From: Rhizobacter sp. OV335
Lineage (GTDB): Bacteria; Pseudomonadota; Gammaproteobacteria; Burkholderiales; Burkholderiaceae_C
Assembly (NCBI RefSeq): GCF_900142965.1
Contig: NZ_FRCQ01000037.1
Coordinates: 1-59,340 of the forward strand
Direction: 5' to 3'
Length of the DNA stretch: 59,340 bases
Shown: piece after piece, positions 40,671 through 50,297 of the stretch
Layout of the letters: the number at the start of each line of letters is the position of its first letter
Numbering within the stretch: position 1 is the first letter of the stretch
The notes under the pieces: generated by a model
What the model saw: only the letters and a program-made list of their open reading frames with translations
Database searches by the model: none
What the model was told of the DNA's origin: nothing
Position numbers and translations under genes: made by a program

Positions 40671-41795
40671 TCACACGGCAAGCTTCATCGCCTTGCGGTA
40701 CCACGCATGGAATTCCTCCATGCCGTCTTCCATCGGCGTCTGGTACGGGCCGACCTCGTTGTCGCCGCGCTCGTGCAGTGCGCGCCGGCCGGCGTCCATG
40801 CGCAGCGCGATCTCGTCGTCCTCGACGCAGGTCTCGAGGTAGGCCGCCTGGTTCGCGTCGACGAACTCGCGCTCGAAGGCCGCGATCTCTTCCGGGTAGA
40901 AGAACTCGACGACGTTCAGCGTCTTCTGCGGCCCCTTCGGGTACAGCGTCGACACCACCAGCACGTGCGGGTACCACTCGACCATCACGTTCGGGTAGTA
41001 GGTGAGCCAGATCGCGCCGTGCGCCGGCACCGGGTTGTCGAAGCGGCCGCTGCGAAACGCCAGCACCGCGTCGTGCCACTTGCGGTAGGTGTCGGAGCCC
41101 GCCTTCGCGAGCGCGTTCTTCGGGCCGACCGTCTGCACCGAATGGTGGCGGCCGAACTCCCAGGCCAGGTCGTCGCAGCTGACGAACTGGCTCAGCCCCG
41201 GGTGGAACGGGCCGACGTGGTAGTCCTCCAGGTAGACCTCGATGAAGGTCTTCCAGTTGTAGTCGCACTCGTGCATGTGCACGCGGTCGAGCACGTAGCC
41301 GCTGAAGTCCAGGTCGGCGCGCGGGCCGAGGCTGGCCAGGTCAGCGGCCACGTCGCGGCCGTTGGCCTCGAAGACCATGCCGTTCCAGGTCTGCGTCTTG
41401 TAGCGGTTCAGGTGCAGGCAGGGGTCGGCCGGGAAGTGTGGCGCGCCGATCAGCTGCCCCTTCAGGTCGTAGGTCCAACGGTGCAGCGGGCACACGATGT
41501 GGCTGCCGGTGTTGCCGCGCCCGCGCAGCATCACCGCCTGGCGATGCCGGCAGACGTTGGAGATCAGCTCGATCCCCTGCGCGGTGCGCACCAGCGCGCG
41601 GCCCTCACCCTCCTGGGGCAGGGCGTAGTGGTCACCGATGTCGGGAACCGCGAGTTCGTGCCCCAGGTAGCGGGGCCCATGCTGGAAGATGAGCTCCATC
41701 TCGCGGCGATGGAGGTCGTCGTCGAAGTACGCGGAAACGGGGAGTTGGGTGTTTTGGCGCTCGAGAGCAGGAAGTGCGAGGCTCAGGTCGGACAT
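40671..41795 (-). CDS. Rieske ring-hydroxylating oxygenase alpha subunit
   Basis: A 374-aa oxygenase. The Rieske 2Fe-2S site is CRHRQ...CPLHRW (residues about 82-106). The catalytic domain has EDYHVGPFHPGLS, giving the H-x4-H iron ligands, with a later Asp. Overall it resembles choline/carnitine/phenylpropionate-type oxygenases acting alone with a separate reductase. Substrate unknown. The upstream 221-bp divergent region to xseB should contain its promoter. Confidence 0.9.
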   Translation of the reverse strand: MSDLSLALPALERQNTQLPVSAYFDDDLHRREMELIFQHGPRYLGHELAVPDIGDHYALPQEGEGRALVRTAQGIELISNVCRHRQAVMLRGRGNTGSHIVCPLHRWTYDLKGQLIGAPHFPADPCLHLNRYKTQTWNGMVFEANGRDVAADLASLGPRADLDFSGYVLDRVHMHECDYNWKTFIEVYLEDYHVGPFHPGLSQFVSCDDLAWEFGRHHSVQTVGPKNALAKAGSDTYRKWHDAVLAFRSGRFDNPVPAHGAIWLTYYPNVMVEWYPHVLVVSTLYPKGPQKTLNVVEFFYPEEIAAFEREFVDANQAAYLETCVEDDEIALRMDAGRRALHERGDNEVGPYQTPMEDGMEEFHAWYRKAMKLAV

Positions 41796-41904
41796 GATCC
41801 CGAGGGTCTCCTATAACCGATGTGAACGTGCCACCACGGGGCGCTGCCGGGGGTGGGAGGTCTCGCTGCGCACGGCGCGTTGGAACCAGCGAGGGCGGGA
41901 TTGT

Positions 41905-41922
41905 AGCTGCGGCGCCGCAGCT
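41905..41922. repeat. Perfect 18-bp palindrome in divergent promoter region
   Basis: AGCTGCGGC-GCCGCAGCT is a perfect palindrome without spacer, about midway between the divergent Rieske oxygenase and xseB genes. It could be a regulator site or simply GC-rich chance; there is no T-run for a terminator. Confidence 0.45.
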
Positions 41923-41990
41923 CGTCCCTCTTTGGGGGGATGAAGTGATGAAGCCGCCGCCGGGTCGTGGATCGCGGGATGGTCGCTGAC

Positions 41991-41996
41991 TACAAT
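41991..41996 (+). promoter_or_regulatory. Candidate -10 box of the xseB-ispA-dxs operon
   Basis: TACAAT at 41991-41996 matches a sigma-70 -10 at five of six positions, 20 bp before the xseB ATG. The -35 at the right spacing is weak (TGGATC). The short T-rich stretch TTGTTTTTGTG follows. Confidence 0.4.
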
Positions 41997-42016
41997 GCTT
42001 GTTTTTGTGTCACGAC

Positions 42017-42259
42017 ATGCCGAAGACCTCTTCCACCCCCGCGCAGACCGATGCGCCCGCCAGCTATGAAGACGCCCTGTCCGAGCTGGAGCGCTTGGTC
42101 ATCGCGATGGAGGGTGGGCAGCTTCCGCTGGAGAAGCTGCTTGAAAGCTACAAGAGGGGTGCAGATCTGCTCAATTACTGCCGCGAGCGCCTGAGCGCCG
42201 TCGAGCGGCAGGTGCAGGTGCTCGAAGATGGCCAACTGAAGCCGTGGTCCGGGGGATGA
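42017..42259 (+). CDS. xseB: Exodeoxyribonuclease VII small subunit
   Basis: An 80-aa helical protein. [30 protein letters not shown] is the diagnostic XseB block, split here by no gap, and [19 protein letters not shown] follows. It forms ExoVII with XseA (not in the window), degrading single-stranded DNA. Its stop overlaps the ispA ATG (ATGA). xseB-ispA-dxs is the common proteobacterial order. Confidence 0.95.
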   Translation: MPKTSSTPAQTDAPASYEDALSELERLVIAMEGGQLPLEKLLESYKRGADLLNYCRERLSAVERQVQVLEDGQLKPWSGG

Positions 42260-43143
42260 GTTTGATCGAATTCGATGAATGGGCACGCACCGAGCTGGAA
42301 TCGGTCGAAGCCGCGCTGTCGCGCTGGGTGCCGGTCGAGGCACCGGCCGGCCTCGGCCAGACCATGCGCTACGGCGTGCTCGACGGCGGCAAGCGGCTGC
42401 GCCCGCTGCTAGTGCTCGCCGCGGCCCGGGCGGTCGACGGCCAATGCGAAGCAGCGCTGCGGGCCGCCTGCGCGGTGGAACTGATCCACGCCTACTCGCT
42501 GATCCACGACGACATGCCCTGCATGGACAACGACGTGCTGCGTCGCGGCAAGCCGACGGTGCACGTGCAATACGGCGAGGCGCAGGCGATGCTGGCCGGC
42601 GACGCGATGCAGGCGCTGGCCTTCGAGGTGCTGACGCCCGACGAGGGCGTCGAGCCGGCGCTGCAGGCCCGCTTGTGCTCGCTGCTGGCGCGCTCGGCCG
42701 GCCATGCCGGCATGGCCGGCGGCCAGGCGATCGACCTGGCCAGCATCGGCGCCACCCTCGACGAGCGCACGCTGCGCGACATGCACCACCGCAAGACCGG
42801 CGCCCTGCTGCAGGCCAGCGTGCTGATGGGGGCGGCCTGCGGCCGCACGAATCCGGTGGCCTGGCAGGCCCTGGCGGAGTATGGTGACGCCCTGGGCCTG
42901 GCGTTCCAGGTGGTCGACGACATCCTCGACGTGACGCAGGCTTCCGAAACCCTCGGCAAGACCGCCGGCAAGGACATGGACAACAACAAGCCGACCTACG
43001 TCAGCGTGCTGGGCCTGGAGCCCGCGCGCCGGCATGCCGCGCAGCTGCGCGACCAGGCCCATGCGGCGCTGGTGCGCAGCGGCCTCCCGAGCACCCGCCT
43101 GCTGGACATGCTGGCCGACAAAGTGGTCGAACGTGATTCCTGA
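42256..43143 (+). CDS. ispA: Farnesyl/geranyl diphosphate synthase
   Basis: A 295-aa trans-prenyltransferase that condenses IPP with DMAPP/GPP. The first Asp-rich motif is [11 protein letters not shown], the second is VVDDILD, and GGKRLRP and KTGALL are also present. The start at 42256 overlaps xseB; a GTG 12 nt upstream is possible but less likely. It is followed by dxs, which makes the pathway's first intermediate, so the operon links entry and chain elongation of isoprenoid synthesis. Confidence 0.94.
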   Translation: MSLIEFDEWARTELESVEAALSRWVPVEAPAGLGQTMRYGVLDGGKRLRPLLVLAAARAVDGQCEAALRAACAVELIHAYSLIHDDMPCMDNDVLRRGKPTVHVQYGEAQAMLAGDAMQALAFEVLTPDEGVEPALQARLCSLLARSAGHAGMAGGQAIDLASIGATLDERTLRDMHHRKTGALLQASVLMGAACGRTNPVAWQALAEYGDALGLAFQVVDDILDVTQASETLGKTAGKDMDNNKPTYVSVLGLEPARRHAAQLRDQAHAALVRSGLPSTRLLDMLADKVVERDS

Positions 43144-43150
43144 GCCGCCG

Positions 43151-45043
43151 ATGAACCACACCCTGCTGCACACCATCCAGAGCCCGGCCGACATTCGCCG
43201 GCTGTCGCGCGTCGAGCTCCAGCAGCTGTCGAGCGAGCTGCGCGACTTCCTGCTGCACAGCGTCGCCGAGACCGGCGGGCACCTGTCGTCCAACCTCGGC
43301 ACGGTGGAGCTCACCGTCGCGCTGCACCATGTCTTCAACACGCCGCACGACCGGCTGGTGTGGGACGTCGGCCACCAGACCTACCCGCACAAGATCGTCA
43401 CCGGCCGGCGCGAGCGCATGGCCACGCTGCGCCAGGCGGGTGGGCTGTCGGGCTTTCCGCGGCGCGACGAGAGCGAGTACGACACCTTCGGCACCGCGCA
43501 CTCGTCGACCTCGATCTCGGCCGCGCTCGGCATGGCGGTGGCCGCCAAGCTGAAGGGCGAGGAGCGCCGCTCGGTCGCGATCATCGGCGACGGCGCGATG
43601 ACCGCCGGCATGGCCTTCGAGGCGCTGAACAACGCCGGCGTCTCGCAGGCCAACATGCTGGTGGTGCTGAACGACAACGACATGTCGATCTCGCCGCCGG
43701 TCGGGGCTCTGAACAAGTACCTGGCGCGGCTGATGAGCGGCAAGTTCTACGCCGCCGCGCGCGAGGGTGCGAAATCGGTGCTGAAGAACGCGCCGCCGCT
43801 GTTCGAGCTGGCACGCCGCTTCGAGGAGCATGCGAAGGGCATGGTCGTGCCCGGCACGATCTTCGAGGAGTTCGGCTTCACCTACGTCGGCCCGATCGAC
43901 GGCCACGACCTCGATTCGCTGATCCCCACGCTCGAGAACCTGCGCGACCGGCCGGGCCCGCAGTTCCTGCACGTCGTCACGAAGAAGGGCTACGGCTACA
44001 AGCTGGCCGAGGCCGATCCGGTCAAGTACCACGCGGCCTCGGGCAAGTTCGATCCGGCCGAGGGCTTCCCGAAGGTCAAGTCCGGCAAGCCGCCGACCTT
44101 CACGCAGATCTTCGGCCAGTGGCTGTGCGACATGGCCGAGAAGGACAAGCGGCTGATCGGCATCACCCCGGCGATGCGCGAGGGCTCGGGCATGGTCGAG
44201 TTCGAGAAGCGCTTCCCCGAGCGCTACCACGACGTCGGCATCGCCGAGCAGCATGCCGTCACCTTCGCCGCGGGCCTGGCCTGCGAAGGGCTGAAGCCGG
44301 TGGTCGCGATCTATTCCACCTTCCTGCAGCGCGCGTACGACCAGCTGGTGCACGACGTCGCGATCCAGAACCTGCCGGTGGTGTTCGCACTCGACCGCGC
44401 GGGCTTGGTCGGCGGCGACGGCGCGACGCATGCGGGCGCCTACGACATCGCGTTCCTGCGCTGCATTCCGAACATGAGCGTGCTCGCGCCGGCCGACGAG
44501 CGCGAGTGCCGCCAACTGCTCACCACCGCGTTCGAGCAGGACCACCCGGTGGCGGTGCGCTACCCGCGTGGCGCTGGTGCCGGCGTCGCGATCGACCCGG
44601 AACTGACGTCGCTGCCCTGGGGCAAGGGCGAGGTGCGCCGCCGCGGCGAGCGCATCGCGATCCTGGCCTTCGGCACGTTGCTGTACCCGGCGCTGGCGGC
44701 CGGCGAGGCGTTGGGCGCGACCGTGGCCAACATGCGCTACGTGAAGCCGCTCGATGCCGAGCTGGTGGCCGAGTTGGCCCGCACGCACGATGCGATCGTC
44801 ACGGTCGAAGAGGGCTGCTTGCAAGGCGGAGCCGGCAGCGCCGTGCTCGAGGCACTGCAGGCCGCGAGGATCGAGATCCCGGTGCTGCAGCTGGGCCTGC
44901 CCGACGTGTTCGTCGAGCACGGCGATCCGGCCAAGCTGCTGGCGGCTTGCGGGCTGGATGCGGCGGGCATCGAGCAGTCGGTGCTGAAGCGCTTCGGTGC
45001 GCGCCCGGCGCTCGTCAGGCCGGCTGCCGGCCAAAGGGTTTGA
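43151..45043 (+). CDS. dxs: 1-deoxy-D-xylulose-5-phosphate synthase
   Basis: A 630-aa ThDP-dependent enzyme making DXP from pyruvate and glyceraldehyde 3-phosphate. [26 protein letters not shown], the ThDP motif [15 protein letters not shown]...NDNDMSIS and the pyrimidine-binding half ([15 protein letters not shown]) are all intact. Length is normal. Starts 7 bp after the ispA stop. Confidence 0.96.
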   Translation: MNHTLLHTIQSPADIRRLSRVELQQLSSELRDFLLHSVAETGGHLSSNLGTVELTVALHHVFNTPHDRLVWDVGHQTYPHKIVTGRRERMATLRQAGGLSGFPRRDESEYDTFGTAHSSTSISAALGMAVAAKLKGEERRSVAIIGDGAMTAGMAFEALNNAGVSQANMLVVLNDNDMSISPPVGALNKYLARLMSGKFYAAAREGAKSVLKNAPPLFELARRFEEHAKGMVVPGTIFEEFGFTYVGPIDGHDLDSLIPTLENLRDRPGPQFLHVVTKKGYGYKLAEADPVKYHAASGKFDPAEGFPKVKSGKPPTFTQIFGQWLCDMAEKDKRLIGITPAMREGSGMVEFEKRFPERYHDVGIAEQHAVTFAAGLACEGLKPVVAIYSTFLQRAYDQLVHDVAIQNLPVVFALDRAGLVGGDGATHAGAYDIAFLRCIPNMSVLAPADERECRQLLTTAFEQDHPVAVRYPRGAGAGVAIDPELTSLPWGKGEVRRRGERIAILAFGTLLYPALAAGEALGATVANMRYVKPLDAELVAELARTHDAIVTVEEGCLQGGAGSAVLEALQAARIEIPVLQLGLPDVFVEHGDPAKLLAACGLDAAGIEQSVLKRFGARPALVRPAAGQRV

Positions 45044-45123
45044 ACGGCGTCGTCAAGCCCTTTCGCGCATGGGGCGGTCGGAATGCTGTCATCCTTGCGA
45101 CCGTTGACAGATAGAAGTCCGAC

Positions 45124-45924
45124 ATGAATCACATGACGAATTTGAAAGACGCGCTGCACATTCCCGACACGCAGAGCGAGCGCGACGAGCGGCACCTGGC
45201 GATCCAGCGTGTCGGCGTGAAGGATGTGCGCTACCCGCTGCAGCTGAAGTTCGGCAAGACCGTGCAGCCGACGATCGGCCAGTGGGAGCTCGACGTGGCG
45301 CTGCCGGCCGAGCAGAAGGGCACGCACATGTCGCGCTTCGTCGCGTGGCTCGATGCGCTGCACGAACCGCTCGATGCCGACGGCCTGAAGCTGCGCTTCG
45401 CCGAGATGCTCGAGAAGCTGCATGCGACGCACGGCCGCGTCGAGGTGAAGTTTCCGTTCTTCATCCGCAAGCGCGCGCCGGTGTCCGGTGTCGAGAGCCT
45501 GCTCGACTACCAGGGCAGCTGGGTTGCCGAGATGCGCGACGGCCAGCCGGTCGTGTGGTCGCAGGTGCTGGTGCCGGTGAAGTCGCTGTGCCCGTGCTCG
45601 AAGGAGATCTCCGACTACGGCGCGCACAACCAGCGCTCGCACGTGACGATCCGCGCCGAGCTGCTGCAGGACGTGCCGTGGGGCGAGCTGGTGCGCTTCG
45701 CCGAGAACGCGGCGTCGAGCGAGATCTGGCCGATGCTGAAGCGCGCTGACGAGAAGTGGGTCACCGAGCACGCCTACGAGAACCCGAAGTTCGTCGAAGA
45801 CCTGGTGCGCGATGTGGCGCTGGCCTTGAATGGCGATGCGCGCATCGGGCGCTACACGGTCGATGTCGAGAACTTCGAGTCGATCCACAACCACAGCGCC
45901 TTCGCCCGCATCGAGCGCCTGTGA
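45124..45924 (+). CDS. folE2: GTP cyclohydrolase I type IB
   Basis: A 266-aa enzyme of the FolE2 (COG1469) type, making dihydroneopterin triphosphate from GTP for folate. [21 protein letters not shown] carries the catalytic Cys and is diagnostic (shown split by its key residues C, E and H). [11 protein letters not shown] and [11 protein letters not shown] are also family motifs. FolE2 can use Mn instead of Zn. No Zur-like palindrome is evident in the 80-bp upstream gap. Confidence 0.94.
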   Translation: MNHMTNLKDALHIPDTQSERDERHLAIQRVGVKDVRYPLQLKFGKTVQPTIGQWELDVALPAEQKGTHMSRFVAWLDALHEPLDADGLKLRFAEMLEKLHATHGRVEVKFPFFIRKRAPVSGVESLLDYQGSWVAEMRDGQPVVWSQVLVPVKSLCPCSKEISDYGAHNQRSHVTIRAELLQDVPWGELVRFAENAASSEIWPMLKRADEKWVTEHAYENPKFVEDLVRDVALALNGDARIGRYTVDVENFESIHNHSAFARIERL

Positions 45925-45967
45925 CCGGTGCGATCCGGAGGGCATTCCGGGTAGCATCCGCGCACCT

Positions 45968-47224
45968 ATGAATTGGCCCTACGAATTACAAATCGGCGTG
46001 CGCTACACGCGCGCCGGCCGCACCGGCCGTCGCAACGGCTTCATCTCCTTCATCTCCGGCGTCTCGATGCTGGGCATCGCGCTCGGCGTCGCGGCGCTGA
46101 TCATCGTGCTGTCGGTGATGAACGGCTTCCAGAAGGAAGTGCGCGACCGCATGCTGTCGGTCGTCGCCCACGTCGAGGTGATGGACGGCCAGGGCCAGGC
46201 GCTGCCCGACTGGCACCTCACCGCGAAGCAGGCGCGCGAGAACCCGCAGGTGATCGGCGCGGCGCCGTTCATCGCGGCGCAGGCGCTGGTCGCGCGCGGC
46301 GACGACATGCGCGGCGCGATCATCCGCGGCATCTCGCCGGACGATGAAGCCACGGTCACCGACCTCGCCGCCGAGATCAAGGACAAGACGCTGTCCAAGC
46401 TCGTGCCCGGCGAATGGGGCATCGTGCTCGGCATCGAGCTGGCCCGCTCGCTCGGCGTGCACGAGGGCGACAAGATCACGATCGTCGCGCCCGGTGGGCA
46501 GGTCACGCCGGCCGGCGTGGTGCCGCGTCTCAAGCAGATGACGGTGGTCGGCACCTTCAACGCCGGCCACTACGAGTACGACAGCGGCCTCGCGATGATC
46601 CACGTCGACGATGCCGCCAAGCTGTTCCGCACCGAAGGCCCGACCGGCGTGCAGCTGCGCCTGAAGGACCTGTTCCAGGCGCGCGACGTCGCCGAGCAGC
46701 TGTCGCAGGCCTTCGGTCCGCAGTTCATCGTCAGCGACTGGACGCGCACCAACCGCAACTGGTTCTCGGCGGTGCAGCTCGAGAAGCGCCTGATGTTCAT
46801 CATCCTGACGCTGATCGTCGCGGTGGCCGCCTTCAACCTCGTCTCGACCCTCGTGATGACCGTCACCGACAAGCAGGCCGACATCGCGATCCTGCGCACG
46901 CTGGGCGCGAGCCCGCGCTCGATCATGGGCATCTTCATGGTGCAGGGCGCGGCGTCCGGCATCATCGGCACGCTGTCGGGCGTCGGCTTCGGGCTCTTGA
47001 TCGCGCTGAACATCGACGTGATCGTGCCGTTCATCGAGCACCTGCTGCGCACCAGCTTCCTGCCGTCGAGCATCTACCTGATCAGCCGCATGCCGAGCGA
47101 CCCGCAGGCCGCCGACATCGTGCCGATCACGCTGATCTCGCTGGTGCTGTCGTTCGTCGCGACGCTCTACCCGAGCTGGCGCGCGAGCCGCGTCCAACCG
47201 GCGGAGGCACTGCGCTATGAGTGA
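45968..47224 (+). CDS. lolC: Lipoprotein-releasing ABC permease
   Basis: A 418-aa inner-membrane permease of the LolC/LolE family. [15 protein letters not shown] begins it, followed by TM1, a large periplasmic MacB-like domain and three C-terminal TM helices (starting [17 protein letters not shown]), ending [17 protein letters not shown]. It extracts mature lipoproteins for LolA. It shares an 8-nt overlap with lolD. Only one permease gene is present, so it may act as a LolF-like homodimer. Confidence 0.93.
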   Translation: MNWPYELQIGVRYTRAGRTGRRNGFISFISGVSMLGIALGVAALIIVLSVMNGFQKEVRDRMLSVVAHVEVMDGQGQALPDWHLTAKQARENPQVIGAAPFIAAQALVARGDDMRGAIIRGISPDDEATVTDLAAEIKDKTLSKLVPGEWGIVLGIELARSLGVHEGDKITIVAPGGQVTPAGVVPRLKQMTVVGTFNAGHYEYDSGLAMIHVDDAAKLFRTEGPTGVQLRLKDLFQARDVAEQLSQAFGPQFIVSDWTRTNRNWFSAVQLEKRLMFIILTLIVAVAAFNLVSTLVMTVTDKQADIAILRTLGASPRSIMGIFMVQGAASGIIGTLSGVGFGLLIALNIDVIVPFIEHLLRTSFLPSSIYLISRMPSDPQAADIVPITLISLVLSFVATLYPSWRASRVQPAEALRYE

Positions 47225-47903
47225 CTCGCGCGAACTGGTGATCGATGCGCAGGCGCTGCACAAGCGCTTCAGCGAAGGCGGGCTCGACGTGCACGTGCTG
47301 CAGGGCGTGGCGCTGAGCGTGCGGGCCGGCGAGACGGTGGCGGTGGTGGGTGCATCGGGCTCGGGCAAGAGCACGCTGCTGCACCTGATGGGCGGGCTCG
47401 AGGCGCCCACCAGCGGCGCGGTGCAGCTGAAGGGCCGCGATTTCTCGCACATGAACGCGACGGAGCAGGGCGTCTGGCGCAACCAGTACCTCGGCTTCGT
47501 CTACCAGTTCCACCATTTGCTGCCGGAGTTCACCGCGCTCGACAACGTCGCGATGCCGCTGCGCATTCGCCGGCTGACGCAGCCCGAGGCGCGTGAGCAG
47601 GCCGAGGCGGTGCTCGCGCAGGTGGGCCTGGCGGCGCGTGTGCACCACCGGCCGTCGGAGCTGTCGGGCGGCGAGCGCCAGCGCGTCGCGATCGCGCGGG
47701 CATTGGCCGGCAAGCCGGCCTGCGTGCTGGCCGACGAGCCGACCGGCAACCTCGACCGCGAGACGGCAGATGGCGTGTTCGCGCTGATGCTGGAACTCGC
47801 GCGCAACCAGGGCACGGCCTTCGTGATGGTCACGCACGACGAGGCGCTGGCGAAGCGCTGTGATCGGGTGCTGCGGCTGAAGCAGGGGCGGCTGGTCGAC
47901 TGA
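47217..47903 (+). CDS. lolD: Lipoprotein-releasing ABC ATPase
   Basis: A 228-aa ABC ATPase. Walker A is GASGSGKST, the signature LSGGERQR, Walker B VLADEPTG, and the H-loop MVTHD. It powers lipoprotein release with the permease encoded upstream. Its 3'-terminal 101 bp (47788-47888) recur at 94% identity at 49275-49375, and a shorter piece at 48432-48449, within the array that follows. Confidence 0.95.
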   Translation: MSDSRELVIDAQALHKRFSEGGLDVHVLQGVALSVRAGETVAVVGASGSGKSTLLHLMGGLEAPTSGAVQLKGRDFSHMNATEQGVWRNQYLGFVYQFHHLLPEFTALDNVAMPLRIRRLTQPEAREQAEAVLAQVGLAARVHHRPSELSGGERQRVAIARALAGKPACVLADEPTGNLDRETADGVFALMLELARNQGTAFVMVTHDEALAKRCDRVLRLKQGRLVD

Positions 47904-48036
47904 GTCGATCGGTGTCGATGCGGGTTGCCATCGCGGGAGCGATGGACGGAGAGCCGCGCGAGAACCTCGCCCCTGCCGGAACGAAATCCAGGCGGCGGTT
48001 CACTCATGCAGTGTCTTCACAGCGCAAGGAATTGAC

Positions 48037-48411
48037 ATGAACGGAACATCAGCATCGGCCTCGGGTGTCGCAAGCGGTCGCGTCGCCGTGAATCCCGTCG
48101 CGGTACCCGAGGGGCAAGAACCTGGGTGCGATCTTCGGGGCAAGATCAGGGCGGCGCTCGTAGCCGCCAGAGGATTCCTCGTGGGCCGTGGCATCCAGAC
48201 GAGCCTGAATCAATTGAGGGTATCGGCGCTGGCTATCGCGTTCGTGTGCGGTGTTGCTGGCTTGGAAACGGCAATGGCCGTCGCAACGGGTGTCTATCTG
48301 GGGCTGACCTTTGGTGGGGATCATCTCGCCCAATTGGTTCTTGCATTGCCCGAGGAGCCCGATGCTCCAGTCCAGCCGGCAATGCCCGATCAAGCAGCTG
48401 TCAGGGGCTGA
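48037..48411 (+). CDS. Array protein A: small Ser/Ala-rich membrane protein
   Basis: A 124-aa protein of no family I know. The N-terminus MNGTSASASGVASGR is small-residue rich; residues about 63-95 form one or two hydrophobic helices (RVSALAIAFVCGVAG, MAVATGVYLGLTF), followed by an acidic/Pro tail. AGGA lies 6 nt before the ATG. It is paralogous to the gene at 50298: GCCGCCAG-rich segments 48163-48181 and 50430-50448 agree at 16 of 19 bases, and 48273-48297 and 50534-50558 at 20 of 25. Confidence 0.65.
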   Translation: MNGTSASASGVASGRVAVNPVAVPEGQEPGCDLRGKIRAALVAARGFLVGRGIQTSLNQLRVSALAIAFVCGVAGLETAMAVATGVYLGLTFGGDHLAQLVLALPEEPDAPVQPAMPDQAAVRG

Positions 48412-48431
48412 CACACCCATGCCCACAGGGT

Positions 48432-48449
48432 GACGAGGCCCTGGCGAAG
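48432..48449 (+). repeat. Short lolD-derived fragment
   Basis: GACGAGGCCCTGGCGAAG matches lolD positions 47838-47855 at 17 of 18 bases, in the same orientation, and is followed by a weaker continuation (GTGCTGG). Downstream, CACTCATGC-R-GTGTC at about 48487 repeats the sequence at 48001 that precedes gene A. Too short to be certain by itself. Confidence 0.45.
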
Positions 48450-48577
48450 AGATGGCCCGTGCTGGAACCGAATCGGCGTTCTGGCCACTCATGCGGTGTC
48501 CGGATCAGCAACCTGCAATGCGCGGGTTCGATTCGGACATGCATCGTCTCTACAACTTTTCAAAGATCGGAGTGGCC

Positions 48578-48721
48578 ATGAACACGCGAATACCCGGAAT
48601 GCTCGACGACCTGCGCAGCAACCCCGTTGATTCAAGCGAGTCGTCTGCACAGCGACCGGCGCGGGCGTGCCCGGCATCGCGATCGTCTGAAGCCGTACTT
48701 TCACAGCTCACGGGAATCTGA
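48578..48721 (+). CDS. Small ORF (47 aa) within the array, hypothetical
   Basis: MNTRIPGMLDDLRSNPVD then a Ser/Arg/Ala-rich stretch ending SQLTGI. GGAG lies 5 nt before the ATG. Its stop is one base from the ATG of the next gene, suggesting coupling. No hydrophobic segment. It could be a leader, an immunity-like or chaperone-like peptide, or not a gene. Confidence 0.4.
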   Translation: MNTRIPGMLDDLRSNPVDSSESSAQRPARACPASRSSEAVLSQLTGI

Positions 48722-48722
48722 C

Positions 48723-49244
48723 ATGCGCACGAGCAGCGAATCACGGAGCAGTCCTGTCAGGAGCAGTACTGTCATTGAGCGAGAAGACAGCCGAAAGGAT
48801 CAACGACAGGAGGATGTCGGCGCCGACGTAGAGGAAGTCAGGTCTTGTGCCAAGAGTTTTTTGAAATCTCTTGCCGGGTGCTTGGCGGGTACTGCGGTGG
48901 TTGTTGGCATCCCAGCCCTTATTTCGAATCTGGGGATCATGGGGTGCGGGGTGGGGATCGTACTCAATGAGTTCAATTGCAGCGCGGGGGCGGCAGTTGG
49001 CTTGGGAGGTGTCGCATTGACAACGGGCTTGGTAAGCGTTGGAGCCTATTTTCTGAGCATGGAGCTGGGCAGAAGACTTTCAGGTCAGCAGCAACCGCAG
49101 GACGCTTCGACGTATGACGCCAGCGAGGCAGGTTCGGTGTCCTCTTCTTCGGGACAGTTCGACTCATCAACCGAATCGTCGGTGGAACTGTCATCGCAAG
49201 ACCTGCCGCCGCAAAAGCCCGCGGGCCAGGAACTCGATCCATGA
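48723..49244 (+). CDS. Array protein B: Ser-rich protein with hydrophobic core
   Basis: A 173-aa protein of unknown family. Residues 1-40 are very polar (MRTSSESRSSPVRSS, EREDSRKDQRQED); residues about 47-105 form two hydrophobic helices separated by GVGIVLNEFNCS; residues 115-173 are Ser/Asp/Gln-rich. The motif N-x-F-(N/D)-C-S recurs in protein C. The layout of polar Ser-rich N-terminus, hairpin of hydrophobic helices and acidic tail resembles secreted membrane-inserting effectors, but this is inference. Local GC is about 55-57% over 48781-48900, far below lolD. Confidence 0.65.
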   Translation: MRTSSESRSSPVRSSTVIEREDSRKDQRQEDVGADVEEVRSCAKSFLKSLAGCLAGTAVVVGIPALISNLGIMGCGVGIVLNEFNCSAGAAVGLGGVALTTGLVSVGAYFLSMELGRRLSGQQQPQDASTYDASEAGSVSSSSGQFDSSTESSVELSSQDLPPQKPAGQELDP

Positions 49245-49274
49245 CTTCCGAACCGGGCGGTCAAGCGCAACCTC

Positions 49275-49375
49275 TGCTGGAACTCGCGCGCAACCAGGGC
49301 ACGGCCTTCGTGATGGTCACGCATGACGAGGTGCTGGCGAAGCGCTGCGACCGGGTGCTGCGGTTGAAGCAGGGA
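49275..49375 (+). repeat. Duplicated 3' fragment of lolD (101 bp)
   Basis: 95 of 101 bases match lolD 47788-47888. All six differences are transitions and five are synonymous in the lolD frame (His CAC/CAT, Cys TGT/TGC, Asp GAT/GAC, Leu CTG/TTG, Gly GGG/GGA); the sixth is Ala to Val. The copy has no start codon and cannot make LolD. Its last bases (AGGGA) serve as the apparent Shine-Dalgarno sequence of gene C, whose ATG is 5 nt on. Confidence 0.9.
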
Positions 49376-49380
49376 CCGCC

Positions 49381-49944
49381 ATGAACCCAACACCAACAAC
49401 AAGCCGCCGATCTCACAGCGATTCCGTCAGCTCCAGCGAAAGCGAAAGGGCAACCTCGCAAGTGAACGGCGGTGTACACCGTGCAGTGCCCGCTGTTCGC
49501 CTCGGTGCTCTGATGGCGTGCCTTGACGCCGGCTTGAAGCTTGCGATTGGAGGAACGATGCTCCCCTTTCCCGCCTTCGTGATTGCCGGGGTTGGGTGTT
49601 CCGTCAAGAACGGATTTGACTGCAGTGACGAGGCGGAGCGCGTCATTGCCATCGGCGGTGCAGTCGTGGGGAGTGTTTTCGCGGCAGCGGTTGCCCTTCA
49701 TCTGCACTTGTTCAAGGAACAGTGGAGAGGGCGCGAAGACGGACGGCGGAGGCAGGGTGGTGGCGTTGAAGGCCTGATGCAAGTCGATGTCGAGTCTTCC
49801 GGCGAACCAGATTCGACTGCGCAATCGAGCGACGATTCAAGCTCTTCGTCGGAGTCGTTGCCAGAGCAGGAACGCTCAGCATCGCGATCATCGGACGTTG
49901 ATGAATCGAGCGAACAAGACGCCGGTGCAAGTGCATCTGCCTGA
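49381..49944 (+). CDS. Array protein C: Ser-rich protein with hydrophobic core
   Basis: A 187-aa protein similar in plan to protein B. The N-terminus is MNPTPTTSRRSHSDSVSSS; hydrophobic segments span about residues 42-70 and 87-110, separated by GVGCSVKNGFDCS, which aligns with GVGIVLNEFNCS of B. A long C-terminal Ser/Glu/Asp tail follows (SSDDSSSSSESLPEQE). Unknown function. Translation start signal comes from the lolD fragment just upstream. Confidence 0.65.
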   Translation: MNPTPTTSRRSHSDSVSSSESERATSQVNGGVHRAVPAVRLGALMACLDAGLKLAIGGTMLPFPAFVIAGVGCSVKNGFDCSDEAERVIAIGGAVVGSVFAAAVALHLHLFKEQWRGREDGRRRQGGGVEGLMQVDVESSGEPDSTAQSSDDSSSSSESLPEQERSASRSSDVDESSEQDAGASASA

Positions 49945-50114
49945 AGAACCGGCGAGGTTGATGGCGTTTCCACCTCTCTTGTTCGGTTCGATGGCGCGAG
50001 CGATCGCTGGGAACCGGGACCGGCAGGCCGGTTCCGGCTCCCGTTCCTCAGGGCGCCACCCGACAAGCCCCTTTTGTTTCCATCGGGATCTCCGACCCGT
50101 CTACCGTTCACGGG
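49945..50114. other. Degenerate stretch between array genes
   Basis: 170 bp without a convincing gene. Open frames here are short or change frame without start signals. GC and codon pattern resemble the array, so this is probably the eroded 5' part of the copy that continues at 50115. Confidence 0.4.
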
Positions 50115-50273
50115 ATGACAACTCTTGCGGGCGCTTCAGCATTGTTGATGCTCGGAAGCGCATCTTGCGTCTTGTCTGTCGACTTGTTGCTGCGACAGCG
50201 GGCGACGGAAGAGTCCCCCTTGTCGTCGGTGCAGGAGGCATCCGGCGATTCAGTGGAATTGTCTGAGCCCTGA
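50115..50273 (+). pseudogene. Array remnant D (decayed B-type copy)
   Basis: A 52-codon frame with a hydrophobic part (LAGASALLMLGSASCVLSVDLLL broken by SC) then EESPLSSVQEASGDSVELSEP-like acidic/Ser tail. It ends early. The DNA around GTGGAATTGTC at about 50253 aligns with GTGGAACTGTC in gene B, and the following bases GACTTGCGGCGCAA align with GACCTGCCGCCGCAA there, with small indels. No Shine-Dalgarno sequence. Interpreted as a truncated paralogue. Confidence 0.5.
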
Positions 50274-50297
50274 CTTGCGGCGCAACAGCGCTTGAGA

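Noticed and set aside
41796-41850. Sigma-54 promoter (TGGCAC) upstream of the Rieske gene
   Set aside because: TGGCACG is present on the minus strand but the -12 TTGC element is missing at the right distance.
45044-45123. Riboswitch or Zur box before folE2
   Set aside because: Only a weak CGGTCG/CGACCG pairing is seen; neither a THF-riboswitch fold nor a Zur palindrome can be supported.
49275-49375. lolD fragment as a second functional ATPase gene
   Set aside because: It holds only the last third of the gene, with no Walker A, signature or start codon.
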